Below are positions 1 to 9,174 of a stretch of 64,000 bases of DNA, in pieces. The translations under genes and the position numbers were made by a program. The stretch is from Gillisella terrae (GTDB lineage Bacteria > Pseudomonadota > Alphaproteobacteria > Rhizobiales > Rhizobiaceae). The notes under the pieces are model-generated. The model made no database searches. It was not told the origin of the DNA and worked only from the letters and a program-made list of their open reading frames with translations. The stretch covers positions 744,001-808,000 of the forward strand of contig NZ_SSOA01000001.1 of the NCBI RefSeq assembly GCF_004801395.1. Direction: 5' to 3'. The stretch's first letter is position 1. Every line of letters begins with the position of its first letter.

Positions 1-1
1 C

Positions 2-718
2 TTTGGTCACCAGACTCATCGCTGGAACCCAAAGATGAAGCCGTACATCTTCGGCGATCGTAACAACATCCACATCATCGATTTGGCTCAGACAGTTCCT
101 ATGCTGTCGCGCGCCCTTCAGGTCGTTTCCGACACTGTTGCTCGTGGTGGTCGCGTTCTGTTCGTTGGCACCAAGCGTCAGGCTTCTGATCTGATTGCTG
201 ATGCTGCCAAGCGTTCGGCTCAGTACTACGTCAACTCCCGCTGGCTCGGCGGCATGATGACCAACTGGAAGACCATTTCCAATTCGATCCAGCGTCTGCG
301 CAAGCTCGACGAGATCCTGAATTCGGAAGCACAGGGCTATTCCAAGAAGGAGCGCCTGAACCTTGAGCGCGAACGCGAAAAGCTTGAAAAGGCTCTTGGC
401 GGTATCCGCGATATGGGCGGCACCCCTGACCTGATGGTAATCGTAGACACCAACAAGGAAAAGATCGCCATCGACGAAGCAAAGCGTCTGGGCATTCCAG
501 TCGTTGCTATCATCGACTCGAACTGCGATCCTGACCTGATCGACTTCCCGATCCCAGGCAATGACGACGCATCGCGCGCCATCGCTCTGTATTGCGACCT
601 GATTTCGCGCGCTGCCATCGATGGTATCGCTCGCCAGCAGGGCGCTTCGGGCCGTGACATCGGCGCTTCTTTCGAAGCGCCTGTTGAGCCTGCGCTCGAC
701 GGTTCTGCCGAAGCTTAA
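2..718 (+). CDS. rpsB: 30S ribosomal protein S2 (5' end cut off)
   Basis: Ribosomal protein S2 of the small subunit, which joins the 30S particle late and is needed to bind S1. The reading frame is open from base 2, so the gene enters from the left edge; compared with the family about 15-17 N-terminal residues are missing. Visible S2 features are [12 protein letters not shown] at the first bases, the helical-hairpin segment [14 protein letters not shown], and the C-terminal core [26 protein letters not shown]. An apparent ATG at 35 is internal (Met of NPKMKPY). The gene is followed by a hairpin terminator and then tsf, the usual bacterial rpsB-tsf order. The acidic tail after the core is typical of alphaproteobacterial S2. 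Identification is secure. Confidence 0.97.
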   Translation, partial: FGHQTHRWNPKMKPYIFGDRNNIHIIDLAQTVPMLSRALQVVSDTVARGGRVLFVGTKRQASDLIADAAKRSAQYYVNSRWLGGMMTNWKTISNSIQRLRKLDEILNSEAQGYSKKERLNLEREREKLEKALGGIRDMGGTPDLMVIVDTNKEKIAIDEAKRLGIPVVAIIDSNCDPDLIDFPIPGNDDASRAIALYCDLISRAAIDGIARQQGASGRDIGASFEAPVEPALDGSAEA

Positions 719-726
719 TGAGAAGG

Positions 727-757
727 AGAGCGGGCTGTCACCAGCCCGCGCTCTTTT
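727..757 (+). terminator. Rho-independent terminator after rpsB
   Basis: An 8-bp GC-rich perfect stem (730-737 with 742-749) with a 4-base loop is followed by GCTCTTTTA. It lies 11 bases after the rpsB stop and could separate rpsB from tsf or attenuate read-through. Confidence 0.75.
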
Positions 758-826
758 ATCCATTATGGTAAGAATATAGAACATATCCTTGATTTTATAG
801 AGATATGATAGGTTCTACGGATTGAT

Positions 827-862
827 GGGCCGCCACCTCAGCGAAACACTGTGTGGCGGCCC
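827..862 (+). other. Strong hairpin in the rpsB-tsf spacer
   Basis: The 311-base spacer between rpsB and tsf holds no convincing gene. Besides the rpsB terminator it contains a 10-bp perfect stem (827-836 with 853-862) with a 16-base loop, followed by GCTCCTTT, and a smaller inverted repeat at 871-883. It could be a second terminator, an attenuator of tsf or part of its leader. The U-tract is poor, so I do not call it a terminator outright. Confidence 0.5.
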
Positions 863-1029
863 GCTCCTTTCGCTCAATGAGCGGATCGGCAGAGTGCATC
901 TGCCTGATCCTTGTGATGACAGGGTTTCATCACGGTGTAACATTTCCGGGTACAAGTCGTGCCCAGTCCGGGTGCTGGTGACAGATTCTGTTGGCTGGCC
1001 CGCCCATGAACAGACACAAGAGGCAAACA

Positions 1030-1956
1030 ATGACCGAGATCACTGCTGCAATGGTGAAGCAACTGCGCGAAATGACGGGCGCAGGCATGATGGATTGCAA
1101 AAAGGCTTTGGCTGAAAACAATGGCGACATGGAAGCCTCCATTGACTGGCTCCGCGCCAAGGGCATTTCCAAGGCCGACAAGAAGTCTGGCCGTACCGCA
1201 GCCGAAGGTCTGATCGGTATTGCTGGCGCTGGCCACAAGGCTGTTGTGGTTGAAGTGAACTCCGAAACCGACTTCGTTGCCCGCAATGATTCCTTCCAGG
1301 AACTCGTTCGCGGCGTTGCCAATGTTGCGTTGACCACAGACGGTTCTGTAGACGCAATTGCTGCTGCAACCTACCCAGCAACTGGCAAGTCTGTCACCGA
1401 CACCATCAAGGACGCAATTGCCACCATCGGCGAGAACATGGCTCTGCGCCGCGCCGCCCTGCTCGAAGTTGAGCACGGCGTTGTTGCCACCTACATCCAC
1501 AACGCGGCTGGCGACGGCATCGGCAAGCTCGGCGTTCTCGTGGCTCTGAAGTCTGTTGGCGACAAGGCTGTTCTGACCTCCATCGGTCGTCAGGTTGCCA
1601 TGCACGTTGCTGCAACCAACCCGCTGGCAATCCGCGCCGAAGAAGTCGATCAGGCTGTTGCTGATCGCGAACGCGCAATCTTCATTGAACAGGCTCGTGA
1701 ATCCGGCAAGCCAGATGCAATCATCGAAAAGATGGTTGATGGCCGTATGCGCAAGTTCTTTGAAGAAGTTGCTCTTCTGTCGCAGGCTTTCGTGGTCAAC
1801 CCAGACCTGACAGTTGGTGCCGCCATCAAGGAAGCTGAAAAAGAAGCTGGCGCTGCGATCGAAGTTGTCGGCATGGCTCGTCTTCTGCTCGGCGAAGGCA
1901 TCGAGAAGGAAGAAAGCGATTTCGCAGCAGAAGTTGCTGCTGTCGCCAAGGGCTGA
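1030..1956 (+). CDS. tsf: Elongation factor Ts
   Basis: EF-Ts, the nucleotide exchange factor that releases GDP from EF-Tu in the cytoplasm. The protein is 308 residues. It has the N-terminal UBA-like helix [20 protein letters not shown] followed by DCKKAL, and the TDFVARN motif that contacts EF-Tu. The start at 1030 was chosen over an in-frame TTG at 991 because it gives the conserved N-terminus and has AAGAGG upstream. It follows rpsB as in most bacteria. A hairpin lies about 40 bases after the stop, and pyrH comes next on the same strand. Confidence 0.97.
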   Translation: MTEITAAMVKQLREMTGAGMMDCKKALAENNGDMEASIDWLRAKGISKADKKSGRTAAEGLIGIAGAGHKAVVVEVNSETDFVARNDSFQELVRGVANVALTTDGSVDAIAAATYPATGKSVTDTIKDAIATIGENMALRRAALLEVEHGVVATYIHNAAGDGIGKLGVLVALKSVGDKAVLTSIGRQVAMHVAATNPLAIRAEEVDQAVADRERAIFIEQARESGKPDAIIEKMVDGRMRKFFEEVALLSQAFVVNPDLTVGAAIKEAEKEAGAAIEVVGMARLLLGEGIEKEESDFAAEVAAVAKG

Positions 1957-1996
1957 TCGGTCTTTACCGTAAGACGCTCCTATCATGGGAAAACTC

Positions 1997-2024
1997 AGGG
2001 CATCGCGTGACAACGCGGTGCCCT
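1997..2024 (+). terminator. Probable terminator after tsf
   Basis: An 11-bp stem (1997-2007 with 2014-2024, one G-U pair) with a 6-base loop is followed only by TTCG, so the U-tract is short. The position fits a terminator or processing site between tsf and pyrH. Confidence 0.45.
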
Positions 2025-2042
2025 TCGTGTATCCGGCATTTA

Positions 2043-2089
2043 GAGTTTGTCAGGGAAAAGCGGTCACTGGTTTTCCCGACAGACAAACG
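2043..2089 (+). repeat. Palindromic repeat, GTTTGTC/GACAAAC family (copy 1)
   Basis: A nested inverted repeat: GTTTGTC (2045-2051) pairs with GACAAAC (2082-2088), and GGGAAAA (2053-2059) pairs with TTTTCCC (2071-2077). The same architecture recurs at 58691-58738 before glmS. From memory this form resembles the short intergenic palindromes (RIME-like elements) scattered through rhizobial genomes; the class name is inference. Here it lies in the pyrH leader. Confidence 0.7.
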
Positions 2090-2105
2090 GCCACACAAGA
2101 ATCGC

Positions 2106-2140
2106 GAGGCTGTCAGGTTCAATGTGCACCTGACAGCCTC
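2106..2140 (+). promoter_or_regulatory. 13-bp leader hairpin before pyrH
   Basis: A perfect 13-bp stem (2106-2118 with 2128-2140) with a 9-base loop ends 22 bases before the pyrH ATG and leaves the AGGAGA ribosome site (about 2153-2158) exposed. There is no U-tract, so it is not an ordinary terminator. It may stabilise the mRNA, regulate pyrH or be the second half of the neighbouring palindromic repeat. Confidence 0.5.
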
Positions 2141-2162
2141 AAGTTCACTTTCAGGAGAGACC

Positions 2163-2885
2163 ATGACCTCCAAACCCCTTTACACACGGGTTCTTCTCAA
2201 AGCCTCTGGAGAAGCTCTGATGGGCTCCCAGGGATTCGGCATTGATGTTGCTGTTGCAGATCGAATCGCCTCCGACATCGCAGAGGCGCGCGCCATGGGC
2301 GTTGAAGTGGGCGTCGTGGTTGGCGGCGGCAATATCTTCCGCGGTGTCGCTGTGGCCTCCAAGGGCGGTGACCGCGTCACCGGCGACCATATGGGCATGT
2401 TGGGCACCGTGATCAACGCTTTGGCGCTGGCCACATCTTTGCGCAAGCAAGACGTTGAAACGGTTGTCTTGTCGGCCATTGCCATGCCGGAGATCTGCGA
2501 GAGCTTTTCGCAGCGCGCCGCCATTCATCATTTGTCGCAAGGCCGCGTGGTAATTTTTGCGGGCGGCACCGGCAATCCGTTCTTCACCACCGATTCGGCA
2601 GCCACCCTGCGTGGTGCCGAGATTGGCGCTCAGGCAATCTTCAAAGGCACGCAGGTTGACGGGATCTATTCCGCCGACCCCAAAAAAGATCCAAACGCCA
2701 CACGTTTCGACACTTTGACCCATAGCGAAGTGCTTGAAAAAGGCCTGGCAGTGATGGACGTGACGGCGGTTGCGCTCGCCCGTGAGAATAATATTCCAAT
2801 TATCGTGTTCTCAATTCACGAAAAGGGCGAGTTTGGTAAAATTCTGGCCGGCGGTGGATTGAAGACGGTTGTCAGCGACGATTGA
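2163..2885 (+). CDS. pyrH: UMP kinase
   Basis: Uridylate kinase, which phosphorylates UMP to UDP with ATP in pyrimidine nucleotide synthesis; the hexameric bacterial type of the amino-acid-kinase fold. It is 240 residues. Motifs seen are the N-terminal VLLKASGEAL, the glycine-rich GVVVGGGNIFRG, the UMP-binding DHMGMLGTVINALAL and FAGGTGNPFFTTDSAA. The start at 2163 follows AGGAGA with good spacing and matches the family; an upstream in-frame start at 2007 would run through two palindromes and is rejected. It sits between tsf and frr, the standard order, with its own long leader. Confidence 0.97.
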   Translation: MTSKPLYTRVLLKASGEALMGSQGFGIDVAVADRIASDIAEARAMGVEVGVVVGGGNIFRGVAVASKGGDRVTGDHMGMLGTVINALALATSLRKQDVETVVLSAIAMPEICESFSQRAAIHHLSQGRVVIFAGGTGNPFFTTDSAATLRGAEIGAQAIFKGTQVDGIYSADPKKDPNATRFDTLTHSEVLEKGLAVMDVTAVALARENNIPIIVFSIHEKGEFGKILAGGGLKTVVSDD

Positions 2886-2999
2886 CACAGGCCCGATTTA
2901 ACGTTTTCAAGACGCGATGAAAGTTTGCGAGGAACGGCGGTTCGCTGCATTCCCGACAAGACGAACAAAAAGCTCTCAAGAGTTTACGGAGACTTCGAC

Positions 3000-3560
3000 A
3001 TGACAGTTGGTATTGACCTCAATGATGTGAAGCGTCGTATGGATGGCGCAATCAATGCATTCAAGAACGACCTTGCGTCATTGCGCACCGGCCGTGCTTC
3101 GGCAAACATTCTCGATCCCGTCATGGTCGAGGCTTATGGTTCGCGTGTGGCGCTCAACACTGTTGCGAATATCACTGTGCCGGAGCCACGCATGTTGGGC
3201 GTTTCGATCTGGGATAAAAGCATGGTCAGCGCTGTTGATCGCGCCATTCGCGAATCCAATCTCGGATTGAACCCGATTGTTGATGGTCAGAATCTTCGTA
3301 TTCCTTTGCCGGAACTCAACGAAGAGCGCCGCAAGTCTTTGGTCAAGGTTGGTCATGGCTATGCCGAAAGTGCAAAGGTGGCCGCGCGTCACGTTCGCCG
3401 TGATGCGATGGATGACCTGAAAAAGGCAGAAAAAGACGGCGATATCGGCAAGGACGATGCCCGCTCTCTGTCTGAAAAGGTGCAAAAGATGACTGATGAT
3501 ACGATTTCCGAGATCGACCGCTTGCTTGTCGAAAAGGAAAAGGAAATCATGCACGTCTAA
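3000..3560 (+). CDS. frr: Ribosome recycling factor
   Basis: RRF, which with EF-G splits post-termination ribosomes. At 186 residues it matches the normal length. Conserved stretches are [34 protein letters not shown] and the C-terminal helical [24 protein letters not shown]. The start at 3000 is chosen to match the family N-terminus; the frame is open upstream to 2925. It lies 114 bases after pyrH and is followed by a hairpin and then uppS. Confidence 0.97.
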   Translation: MTVGIDLNDVKRRMDGAINAFKNDLASLRTGRASANILDPVMVEAYGSRVALNTVANITVPEPRMLGVSIWDKSMVSAVDRAIRESNLGLNPIVDGQNLRIPLPELNEERRKSLVKVGHGYAESAKVAARHVRRDAMDDLKKAEKDGDIGKDDARSLSEKVQKMTDDTISEIDRLLVEKEKEIMHV

Positions 3561-3578
3561 AGCGGGGCGCGTTTTATT

Positions 3579-3611
3579 GGATAAAGTGCAGCCGTGCTTT
3601 ATCCTTCTTTT
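3579..3611 (+). terminator. Probable terminator after frr
   Basis: An 8-bp stem (3579-3586 with 3597-3604), extended by three further pairs across a one-base bulge, is followed by TTCTTTTTG. It lies about 18 bases after the frr stop and before uppS. Confidence 0.6.
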
Positions 3612-3707
3612 TGGGCATGAACATTATTGTTCAACTCAGACCAGTCGAACACGACATGCAAAAGCAGCCATTGGTGCCCGATTTGAGACGTCAATGCAGG
3701 ACCTGAT

Positions 3708-4451
3708 ATGACGAGTTTTATGTCTCCCGCCTTACCCGAACACGTTGCTATCATCATGGATGGCAACGGACGTTGGGCGAATGCGCGCAATATGCCGCGT
3801 GCCTATGGCCACAGGCAGGGTATGGAAGCGCTTCATACCGTTGTGCGCACGGCGGGAGATGTTGGCATTAAATATCTGACGCTCTTTGCCTTCTCTTCGG
3901 AAAACTGGCGCCGACCCGAAACGGAAATCATCGATCTCTTCGGGTTGCTGAAAACATTCGTTCGTCGTGATCTTGCCGAATTGCATGCGCGCGATGTCCG
4001 GGTGAGGGTGATTGGTGACAGAGCCAATCTCAAAAGCGACATCCTCAACCTTTTGATCGAGGCCGAGCAAAAAACCCGCGACAATGCGGGAATGACGCTG
4101 GTGATTGCCTTCAATTACGGCGCGCGTGACGAGATCACCCGCGCTGTGACCGCTCTTGTGCGCGATATAGGCTCAGGGGACGTGGCCGCCGATGGCGTGA
4201 CAGAAGAAGCGATTTCCGCACGTCTGGACACGGCAGGCATTCCTGACCCCGATCTGATCATTCGCACAAGTGGCGAAGAGCGCTTGTCCAATTTTCTCTT
4301 GTGGCAGTCTGCCTATTCGGAACTGATGTTCGTGCCAGAGTATTGGCCGGATTTTGGCAAGGATAATTTCCTGGCAGCTCTCGCGCAATATTCCTCCCGC
4401 AACAGGCGGTTTGGTGGCCTTAATCCACCTGTTTCCGTCGTAGGCTCGTGA
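3708..4451 (+). CDS. uppS: Undecaprenyl (polyprenyl) diphosphate synthase
   Basis: cis-Prenyltransferase that extends farnesyl diphosphate with isopentenyl diphosphate to undecaprenyl diphosphate, the lipid carrier for peptidoglycan and O-antigen. The 247-residue protein has the signature [13 protein letters not shown] (catalytic Asp, near residue 18), [11 protein letters not shown], and the C-terminal [19 protein letters not shown] and YSELMF motifs. The start at 3708 has AGGA upstream; a second Met at 3720 is possible. cdsA follows after 6 bases, so the two are probably cotranscribed. No dxr lies between frr and uppS, unlike in E. coli. Confidence 0.95.
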   Translation: MTSFMSPALPEHVAIIMDGNGRWANARNMPRAYGHRQGMEALHTVVRTAGDVGIKYLTLFAFSSENWRRPETEIIDLFGLLKTFVRRDLAELHARDVRVRVIGDRANLKSDILNLLIEAEQKTRDNAGMTLVIAFNYGARDEITRAVTALVRDIGSGDVAADGVTEEAISARLDTAGIPDPDLIIRTSGEERLSNFLLWQSAYSELMFVPEYWPDFGKDNFLAALAQYSSRNRRFGGLNPPVSVVGS

Positions 4452-4457
4452 GTTTCA

Positions 4458-5300
4458 ATGACGCGTGAACTTCGGCTTCGTACTCTATCCGCTATTGTCA
4501 TGCTGATTGTCGTTCTGTCAGCCACATGGCTTGGCGGTTTTTATTTTTCTTGCCTTGCTGCCGTCATTGGTCTGACAGTATTTTGGGAGTGGTCGCACAT
4601 GACCGGCCTCGCAGCAAACAGCATTCGCGGGGTTGCAGCCGGCTGGTTCTCGGTGGCGGTGATCGCGCTAAACGTTGTTTTCGGTGATATGACCCTTAGT
4701 CTCCCATTGCTGGGCGGATTTACCGTGACGCTGATATTGGCAACCTTTATATGGCGATGGTCCTGGTGGCTTTCGGCTGGTGTCCTTTATTCCGGTGCCT
4801 GTATCGTCGCTCTTGCCTCCATTCGCGACGATGATGCCCTAGGCTTTGTTGCCATGCTGTTTGTGTTCGTGATCGTCTGGAGCACCGATATACTCGCCTA
4901 TTTCGTTGGACGGACATTGGGCGGACCAAAGCTTGCGCCGCGCATCTCTCCCGGCAAAACCTGGTCAGGGGCAATTGGCGGCACGATTGCTGGCGTGATC
5001 GGCGGCTATATCGTCGCTTTCAGCTACTTCTCAGTCTCTGGTCTGTGGATCCCGATTCTCGCTTTGGCTCTGTCTGTACTCAGCCAAATGGGCGATCTTT
5101 TCGAATCCTTCATCAAGCGCCGGTTTGGTGCCAAGGATTCGAGCCATCTCATTCCCGGCCATGGCGGTGTCATGGATCGCGTCGATGGCTTGGCGACGGC
5201 CAGTTTTGGTGCATTTATAATCGCCATGTCGCTAGCGGCCAGCAGCAACGGTTCAACTGATTCGATTGGCGGTTTGCTTTTTGGTTTTGTCGGGAAGTGA
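4458..5300 (+). CDS. cdsA: Phosphatidate cytidylyltransferase
   Basis: CDP-diacylglycerol synthase, an inner-membrane enzyme making CDP-DAG from phosphatidate and CTP for phospholipid synthesis. It is 280 residues with about seven to eight hydrophobic segments. The CDS family signature is seen near residues 214-243: FIKRRFGAKDSSHLIPGHGG then MDRVDG, with the metal-binding Asp residues. It starts 6 bases after uppS. The 148-base gap to rseP shows nothing I can assign. Confidence 0.95.
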   Translation: MTRELRLRTLSAIVMLIVVLSATWLGGFYFSCLAAVIGLTVFWEWSHMTGLAANSIRGVAAGWFSVAVIALNVVFGDMTLSLPLLGGFTVTLILATFIWRWSWWLSAGVLYSGACIVALASIRDDDALGFVAMLFVFVIVWSTDILAYFVGRTLGGPKLAPRISPGKTWSGAIGGTIAGVIGGYIVAFSYFSVSGLWIPILALALSVLSQMGDLFESFIKRRFGAKDSSHLIPGHGGVMDRVDGLATASFGAFIIAMSLAASSNGSTDSIGGLLFGFVGK

Positions 5301-5448
5301 ACCGAAGCCGAAGCCCTTGCTTTTTTATCCGCGGTATCAGTTGCATAGCGCCTTTGCGCTTTGATCTGGCGCGAAGCCTCCAGCTGTGCTTTAACACTGC
5401 CACGATAAGATTTTTTGGTGCGGGGGCTGTGGAAGAGTGAGCGGGCTT

Positions 5449-6570
5449 ATGGCTATTTTCGGTTTCCTGACTGGGTACATTATCCCTTTCGTCCTGGTTC
5501 TTTCGCTCATCGTGTTTGTGCACGAGATGGGGCATTACCTGGTCGGCCGCTGGTCTGGCATTCGCGTTCTTGCGTTCTCGCTCGGTTTTGGCCCCGAAAT
5601 TGTCGGCTTCAATGACCGCCATGGCACACGCTGGAAATTGAGCTTGATCCCCCTCGGCGGCTATGTTCGTTTCTTCGGCGATGCTGATGCGTCCAGCAAG
5701 GGCAATGCGGCCGAGCTGAACGCCATGTCGAGCGAAGAGCGCGCCAGAACATTGAACGGTGCGAAGCTTTGGAAGCGTGCGGCAACTGTTGCCGCCGGAC
5801 CAATTGCTAATTTCCTGCTGGCAATTTTAATTTTTTCGGTCACCTTCAGCCTCTATGGCAAAGCGGTTTCAGATCCGGTTGTCGCGGAGGTGAAGCCTGC
5901 AAGTGCAGCTGCCGAGGCAGGCGTGGAGCCAGGCGATGTGCTTTTTGCACTCGATGGAAGCCGCGTGAAAACCTTTGACGACGTTGTGCGCTATGTCAGT
6001 GTTCGGCCAGAAGTGCCGATTGTTGTGACCGTCAAACGTGGAGATCAGCATATCGATATGACGCTGACACCACGCCGCACCGAAACGACCGATCGCTTTG
6101 GCAATAAAATGGAAGTTGGCCAGATTGGCATTATGACCACGGCGAAAAGCGGTAATTTTCGTGTGGAAAAACTTGGTGTGGCCGAATCAATAAAAGAGGG
6201 TGTTCAGCAGACATGGAACATCGTGTCCGGCACATACGATTACATTCATAACATGTTGGCAGGGCACATGAATGCCGATCAGCTGGGTGGTCCTATCCGT
6301 GTTGCGCAGGCTTCTGGCCAGGTTGCGACCCTGGGTGTGGCAGCATTGCTGCAGTTGGCCGCTGTTCTGTCGGTTTCCATAGGTTTACTTAACCTCATGC
6401 CCATTCCGGTGCTTGATGGCGGACACTTATTCCTTTATGCGATTGAAGCAGTTCGGGGTAAGCCGGTAAGTGCCTATGCGCAAGAGATCGCGTTCAGAGT
6501 TGGAATGGTCATGATTCTTTCGCTCATGGTGTTTGCGACCTGGAATGATATTAGTCGATTGATTGGCTAG
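5449..6570 (+). CDS. rseP: RseP-family intramembrane site-2 zinc protease
   Basis: Membrane-embedded metalloprotease that in other bacteria cleaves anti-sigma factors and leftover signal peptides. The zinc motif HEMGH is at residues 25-29, and the third ligand lies in the C-terminal LMPIPVLDGGHL. One PDZ domain (about residues 130-200, KPASAAAEAGVEPGDVLFALDG) sits in the periplasmic loop. Length from the ATG is 373 residues. The start is uncertain: ATG at 5449 is preferred, but GTG at 5437 in the same frame adds four residues. It stands directly before bamA, the usual order in alphaproteobacteria. Confidence 0.93.
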   Translation: MAIFGFLTGYIIPFVLVLSLIVFVHEMGHYLVGRWSGIRVLAFSLGFGPEIVGFNDRHGTRWKLSLIPLGGYVRFFGDADASSKGNAAELNAMSSEERARTLNGAKLWKRAATVAAGPIANFLLAILIFSVTFSLYGKAVSDPVVAEVKPASAAAEAGVEPGDVLFALDGSRVKTFDDVVRYVSVRPEVPIVVTVKRGDQHIDMTLTPRRTETTDRFGNKMEVGQIGIMTTAKSGNFRVEKLGVAESIKEGVQQTWNIVSGTYDYIHNMLAGHMNADQLGGPIRVAQASGQVATLGVAALLQLAAVLSVSIGLLNLMPIPVLDGGHLFLYAIEAVRGKPVSAYAQEIAFRVGMVMILSLMVFATWNDISRLIG

Positions 6571-6765
6571 GTTACGGCTTGCATTGATCGAAAGGATTTG
6601 TTTACGATGTTTCAAATTGGGTGCAATGAAACTGCCGCAAATTGAAACGAAGTAAATGGAAATTAACCTGCTATCTTGCTTGTAGAGCAAAAGCGGTTAA
6701 AACCACCAAAGTACCGGAGTCGGTTTTTTGACCGAGGGACAACGGAAAAAAGGTTAGAAGTTCAC

Positions 6766-9126
6766 ATGAAGGCTGGTTCAAAATTTTTGAACGCGGTGTC
6801 GGCGGTAGCGCTGTCTGCTGGTGTAGTTTCCCTGAGTGCGGGGATCGGTATTATCGCGTCTACTTCTGTGGCAAATGCTGCAGTCATCCAGCGTATCGAT
6901 GTTCGCGGGGCAACTCGCGTTGGTTCGGATGCTGTGCGCTCGAACTTGACGATCCAGCCGGGAAAAGCATTCACGAATTCCGATATCGATGATTCTGTGA
7001 AGCGCCTTTATGGAACCGGATATTTTTCGGACGTGAAGATCTCTGTTTCCGGAAGCTCCCTCGTTGTTAACGTCAGCGAAAATCAGTTGATCAATCAGGT
7101 TGTCTTCAACGGCAACCGGAAGATCAAGGATGACAAGCTGAAGACCGTTGTTCAGACTCAGCCGCTCGGACCCTATAGCAAGGAATTGGTGGATGCGGAT
7201 ATCAGCCGTATCAAGGCCGCCTATGCTGCAATTGGTCGTAGCGATGTTCAGGTGACAACCCAGACAGCCGTTGTCGGTGCGGGCCGCATCAATCTTGCTT
7301 TCGTCATCAATGAAGGTGACAGAACCAAGATCGCCGCGATTAATTTTTCCGGCAATCATGCTTATGGCGACAGCCGCCTTGCTGCGGTGTTGAGTACCAA
7401 GCGATCGAACCCGTTGTCTTTCTTGACCCGCAAGGATGTTTACAACGAAGACAAGCTGAAGGCTGACGAAGAGCAGTTGCGTCAGTTCTACTACAATCAT
7501 GGTTATGCGGACTTCAGAATTGTATCGTCTGACGCGTCGCTCAACGAGCAGACCAACGAATATACGATCAATATCGCGGTCGACGAAGGTCAGCGTTACA
7601 AGTTTGGCGATATCAGCGTTGACAGCTCTGTTGCCGGTGTTGATGCTGCCGAGTTGAAGGGTCTTGTTACGACTTCGACAGGAAGCATTTACAGCGCTCG
7701 CGAAATTCAGAAGTCGATGGAAGCCATTTCCAAGCGCGTTTCTGCAATGGGCTATCCTTTTGCTCGTATCGTGCCTCGTGGCAATCGCGATATGCAGACG
7801 GGCACAATTGGTGTTACCTACATGGTGGACCAGGGTGAGCGCGCTTACGTCGAGCGTATTGAAATCAGAGGTAATACGCGTACGCGCGATTACGTTATTC
7901 GCCGCGAATTCGATATCAGCGAAGGTGATGCTTTCAATCAGGAAGTTATTTCCCGTGCGAAGCGTCGGCTTGAAGCGCTGGGCTATTTCAGCTCTGTCAA
8001 TATTACGACAGCGCAAGGTAGTGCTCCTGACCGTGTGATCATTGTCGTGAATGTTGAGGATCAGTCCACTGGTTCGTTCGGCATTGGTGCAGGTTATGCT
8101 GTTGGTGGCGGCGGCCTCGTGCTTGAGGCATCCGTGGAAGAAAAGAACTTCCTTGGTCGCGGCCAGTATATTCGTGTTGCTGCGGGCGCTGGCACAGATA
8201 ACAGCCAGACCTACAACCTTTCGTTCACCGAGCCTTATTTCCTCGGTTATCGGCTTGCTGTCGGTTTTGATATTTTCAAGAGCACAACCAGCAGCAACGA
8301 TTACTATAAGTATGATGAGCAAGGGGGCACGATCCGTGTAACCGCGCCGATTACCGAAGATTTGGCGACGACATTCCGTTATACTTATAAGCAAATCAAG
8401 TATCGTAATAATGGTGCTTATGGTGCCAACGGTGTGCGTGGTGGTGGTGACGACGTGATGTCTGAACCCTATCTCGATTTGATTGCTGGCAGCCCTTGGG
8501 TTCAGTCGTCGGTTTCGCAGAGCTTTGTTTATAACACGCTCGATGATCGCACGTTGCCGCATGAAGGTATCTACGCCAGCTTCACGCATGAATTTGCCGG
8601 TCTTGGCGGTGATTCCGAGTTCTACAAAATCTACGGTAAGGCGAAATACTATAAGACGCTTTCCGACGAGCTTGATGTTATCGGATCGCTTTCTGTTGGT
8701 GGCGGTCACGTTATGGCAACGGGTAGCAACCTGAATGTGTTCGACCAGTTCCAGATCGGTGGCAAGGAAATCCGTGGTTTCAAGAACAACGGCATCGGTC
8801 CTCGTATGCCAACCAACGAAGATCCGCTTGGCGGCACAACCTATTTCACAGCCTCTGCTGAAGCCAGCATGCCAGTGCCGGGTGTTCCGCAGGACGCTGG
8901 TTTGAGACTTGCGGTGTTCAGTGATGCCGGAACGCTCTATGGTAATGATGTCAAAAACAGCGGTGGTGTGCAGGGTTCTGATATGGAATGGCGCGCGTCT
9001 GTTGGTGCCGGTATCATCTGGGCGTCGCCATTTGGTCCATTGCGGTTCGATTTTGCACAGCCTGTTGTCAAGCAGAGCTACGACAAAGTGCAACAGTTCC
9101 GATTCTCCATTGCGAACCAGTTCTGA
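6766..9126 (+). CDS. bamA: Outer membrane protein assembly factor BamA (Omp85)
   Basis: Essential barrel protein that folds and inserts other outer-membrane proteins. The 786-residue precursor begins with a signal peptide (cleavage near SVANA-AVIQ, about residue 38), followed by five POTRA domains to about residue 430 and a 16-strand barrel. The barrel carries the conserved IRGF motif of loop 6 and ends in Phe (SIANQF), the outer-membrane insertion signal. The start at 6766 gives the signal peptide; in-frame codons upstream to 6676 are not supported. It follows rseP by 195 bases and precedes the lipid A genes. A long open frame on the opposite strand is a shadow. Confidence 0.96.
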   Translation: MKAGSKFLNAVSAVALSAGVVSLSAGIGIIASTSVANAAVIQRIDVRGATRVGSDAVRSNLTIQPGKAFTNSDIDDSVKRLYGTGYFSDVKISVSGSSLVVNVSENQLINQVVFNGNRKIKDDKLKTVVQTQPLGPYSKELVDADISRIKAAYAAIGRSDVQVTTQTAVVGAGRINLAFVINEGDRTKIAAINFSGNHAYGDSRLAAVLSTKRSNPLSFLTRKDVYNEDKLKADEEQLRQFYYNHGYADFRIVSSDASLNEQTNEYTINIAVDEGQRYKFGDISVDSSVAGVDAAELKGLVTTSTGSIYSAREIQKSMEAISKRVSAMGYPFARIVPRGNRDMQTGTIGVTYMVDQGERAYVERIEIRGNTRTRDYVIRREFDISEGDAFNQEVISRAKRRLEALGYFSSVNITTAQGSAPDRVIIVVNVEDQSTGSFGIGAGYAVGGGGLVLEASVEEKNFLGRGQYIRVAAGAGTDNSQTYNLSFTEPYFLGYRLAVGFDIFKSTTSSNDYYKYDEQGGTIRVTAPITEDLATTFRYTYKQIKYRNNGAYGANGVRGGGDDVMSEPYLDLIAGSPWVQSSVSQSFVYNTLDDRTLPHEGIYASFTHEFAGLGGDSEFYKIYGKAKYYKTLSDELDVIGSLSVGGGHVMATGSNLNVFDQFQIGGKEIRGFKNNGIGPRMPTNEDPLGGTTYFTASAEASMPVPGVPQDAGLRLAVFSDAGTLYGNDVKNSGGVQGSDMEWRASVGAGIIWASPFGPLRFDFAQPVVKQSYDKVQQFRFSIANQF

Positions 9127-9174
9127 TTTCTATAGTCGGAACCTCAGACGAATTCAGAGGTCTGGGATTGTATA

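Noticed and set aside
6778..9093. A 771-codon open frame on the strand opposite bamA
   Set aside because: It mirrors bamA almost exactly, has no ribosome site or family resemblance, and is explained by codon bias of the real gene leaving the antisense frame free of stops.
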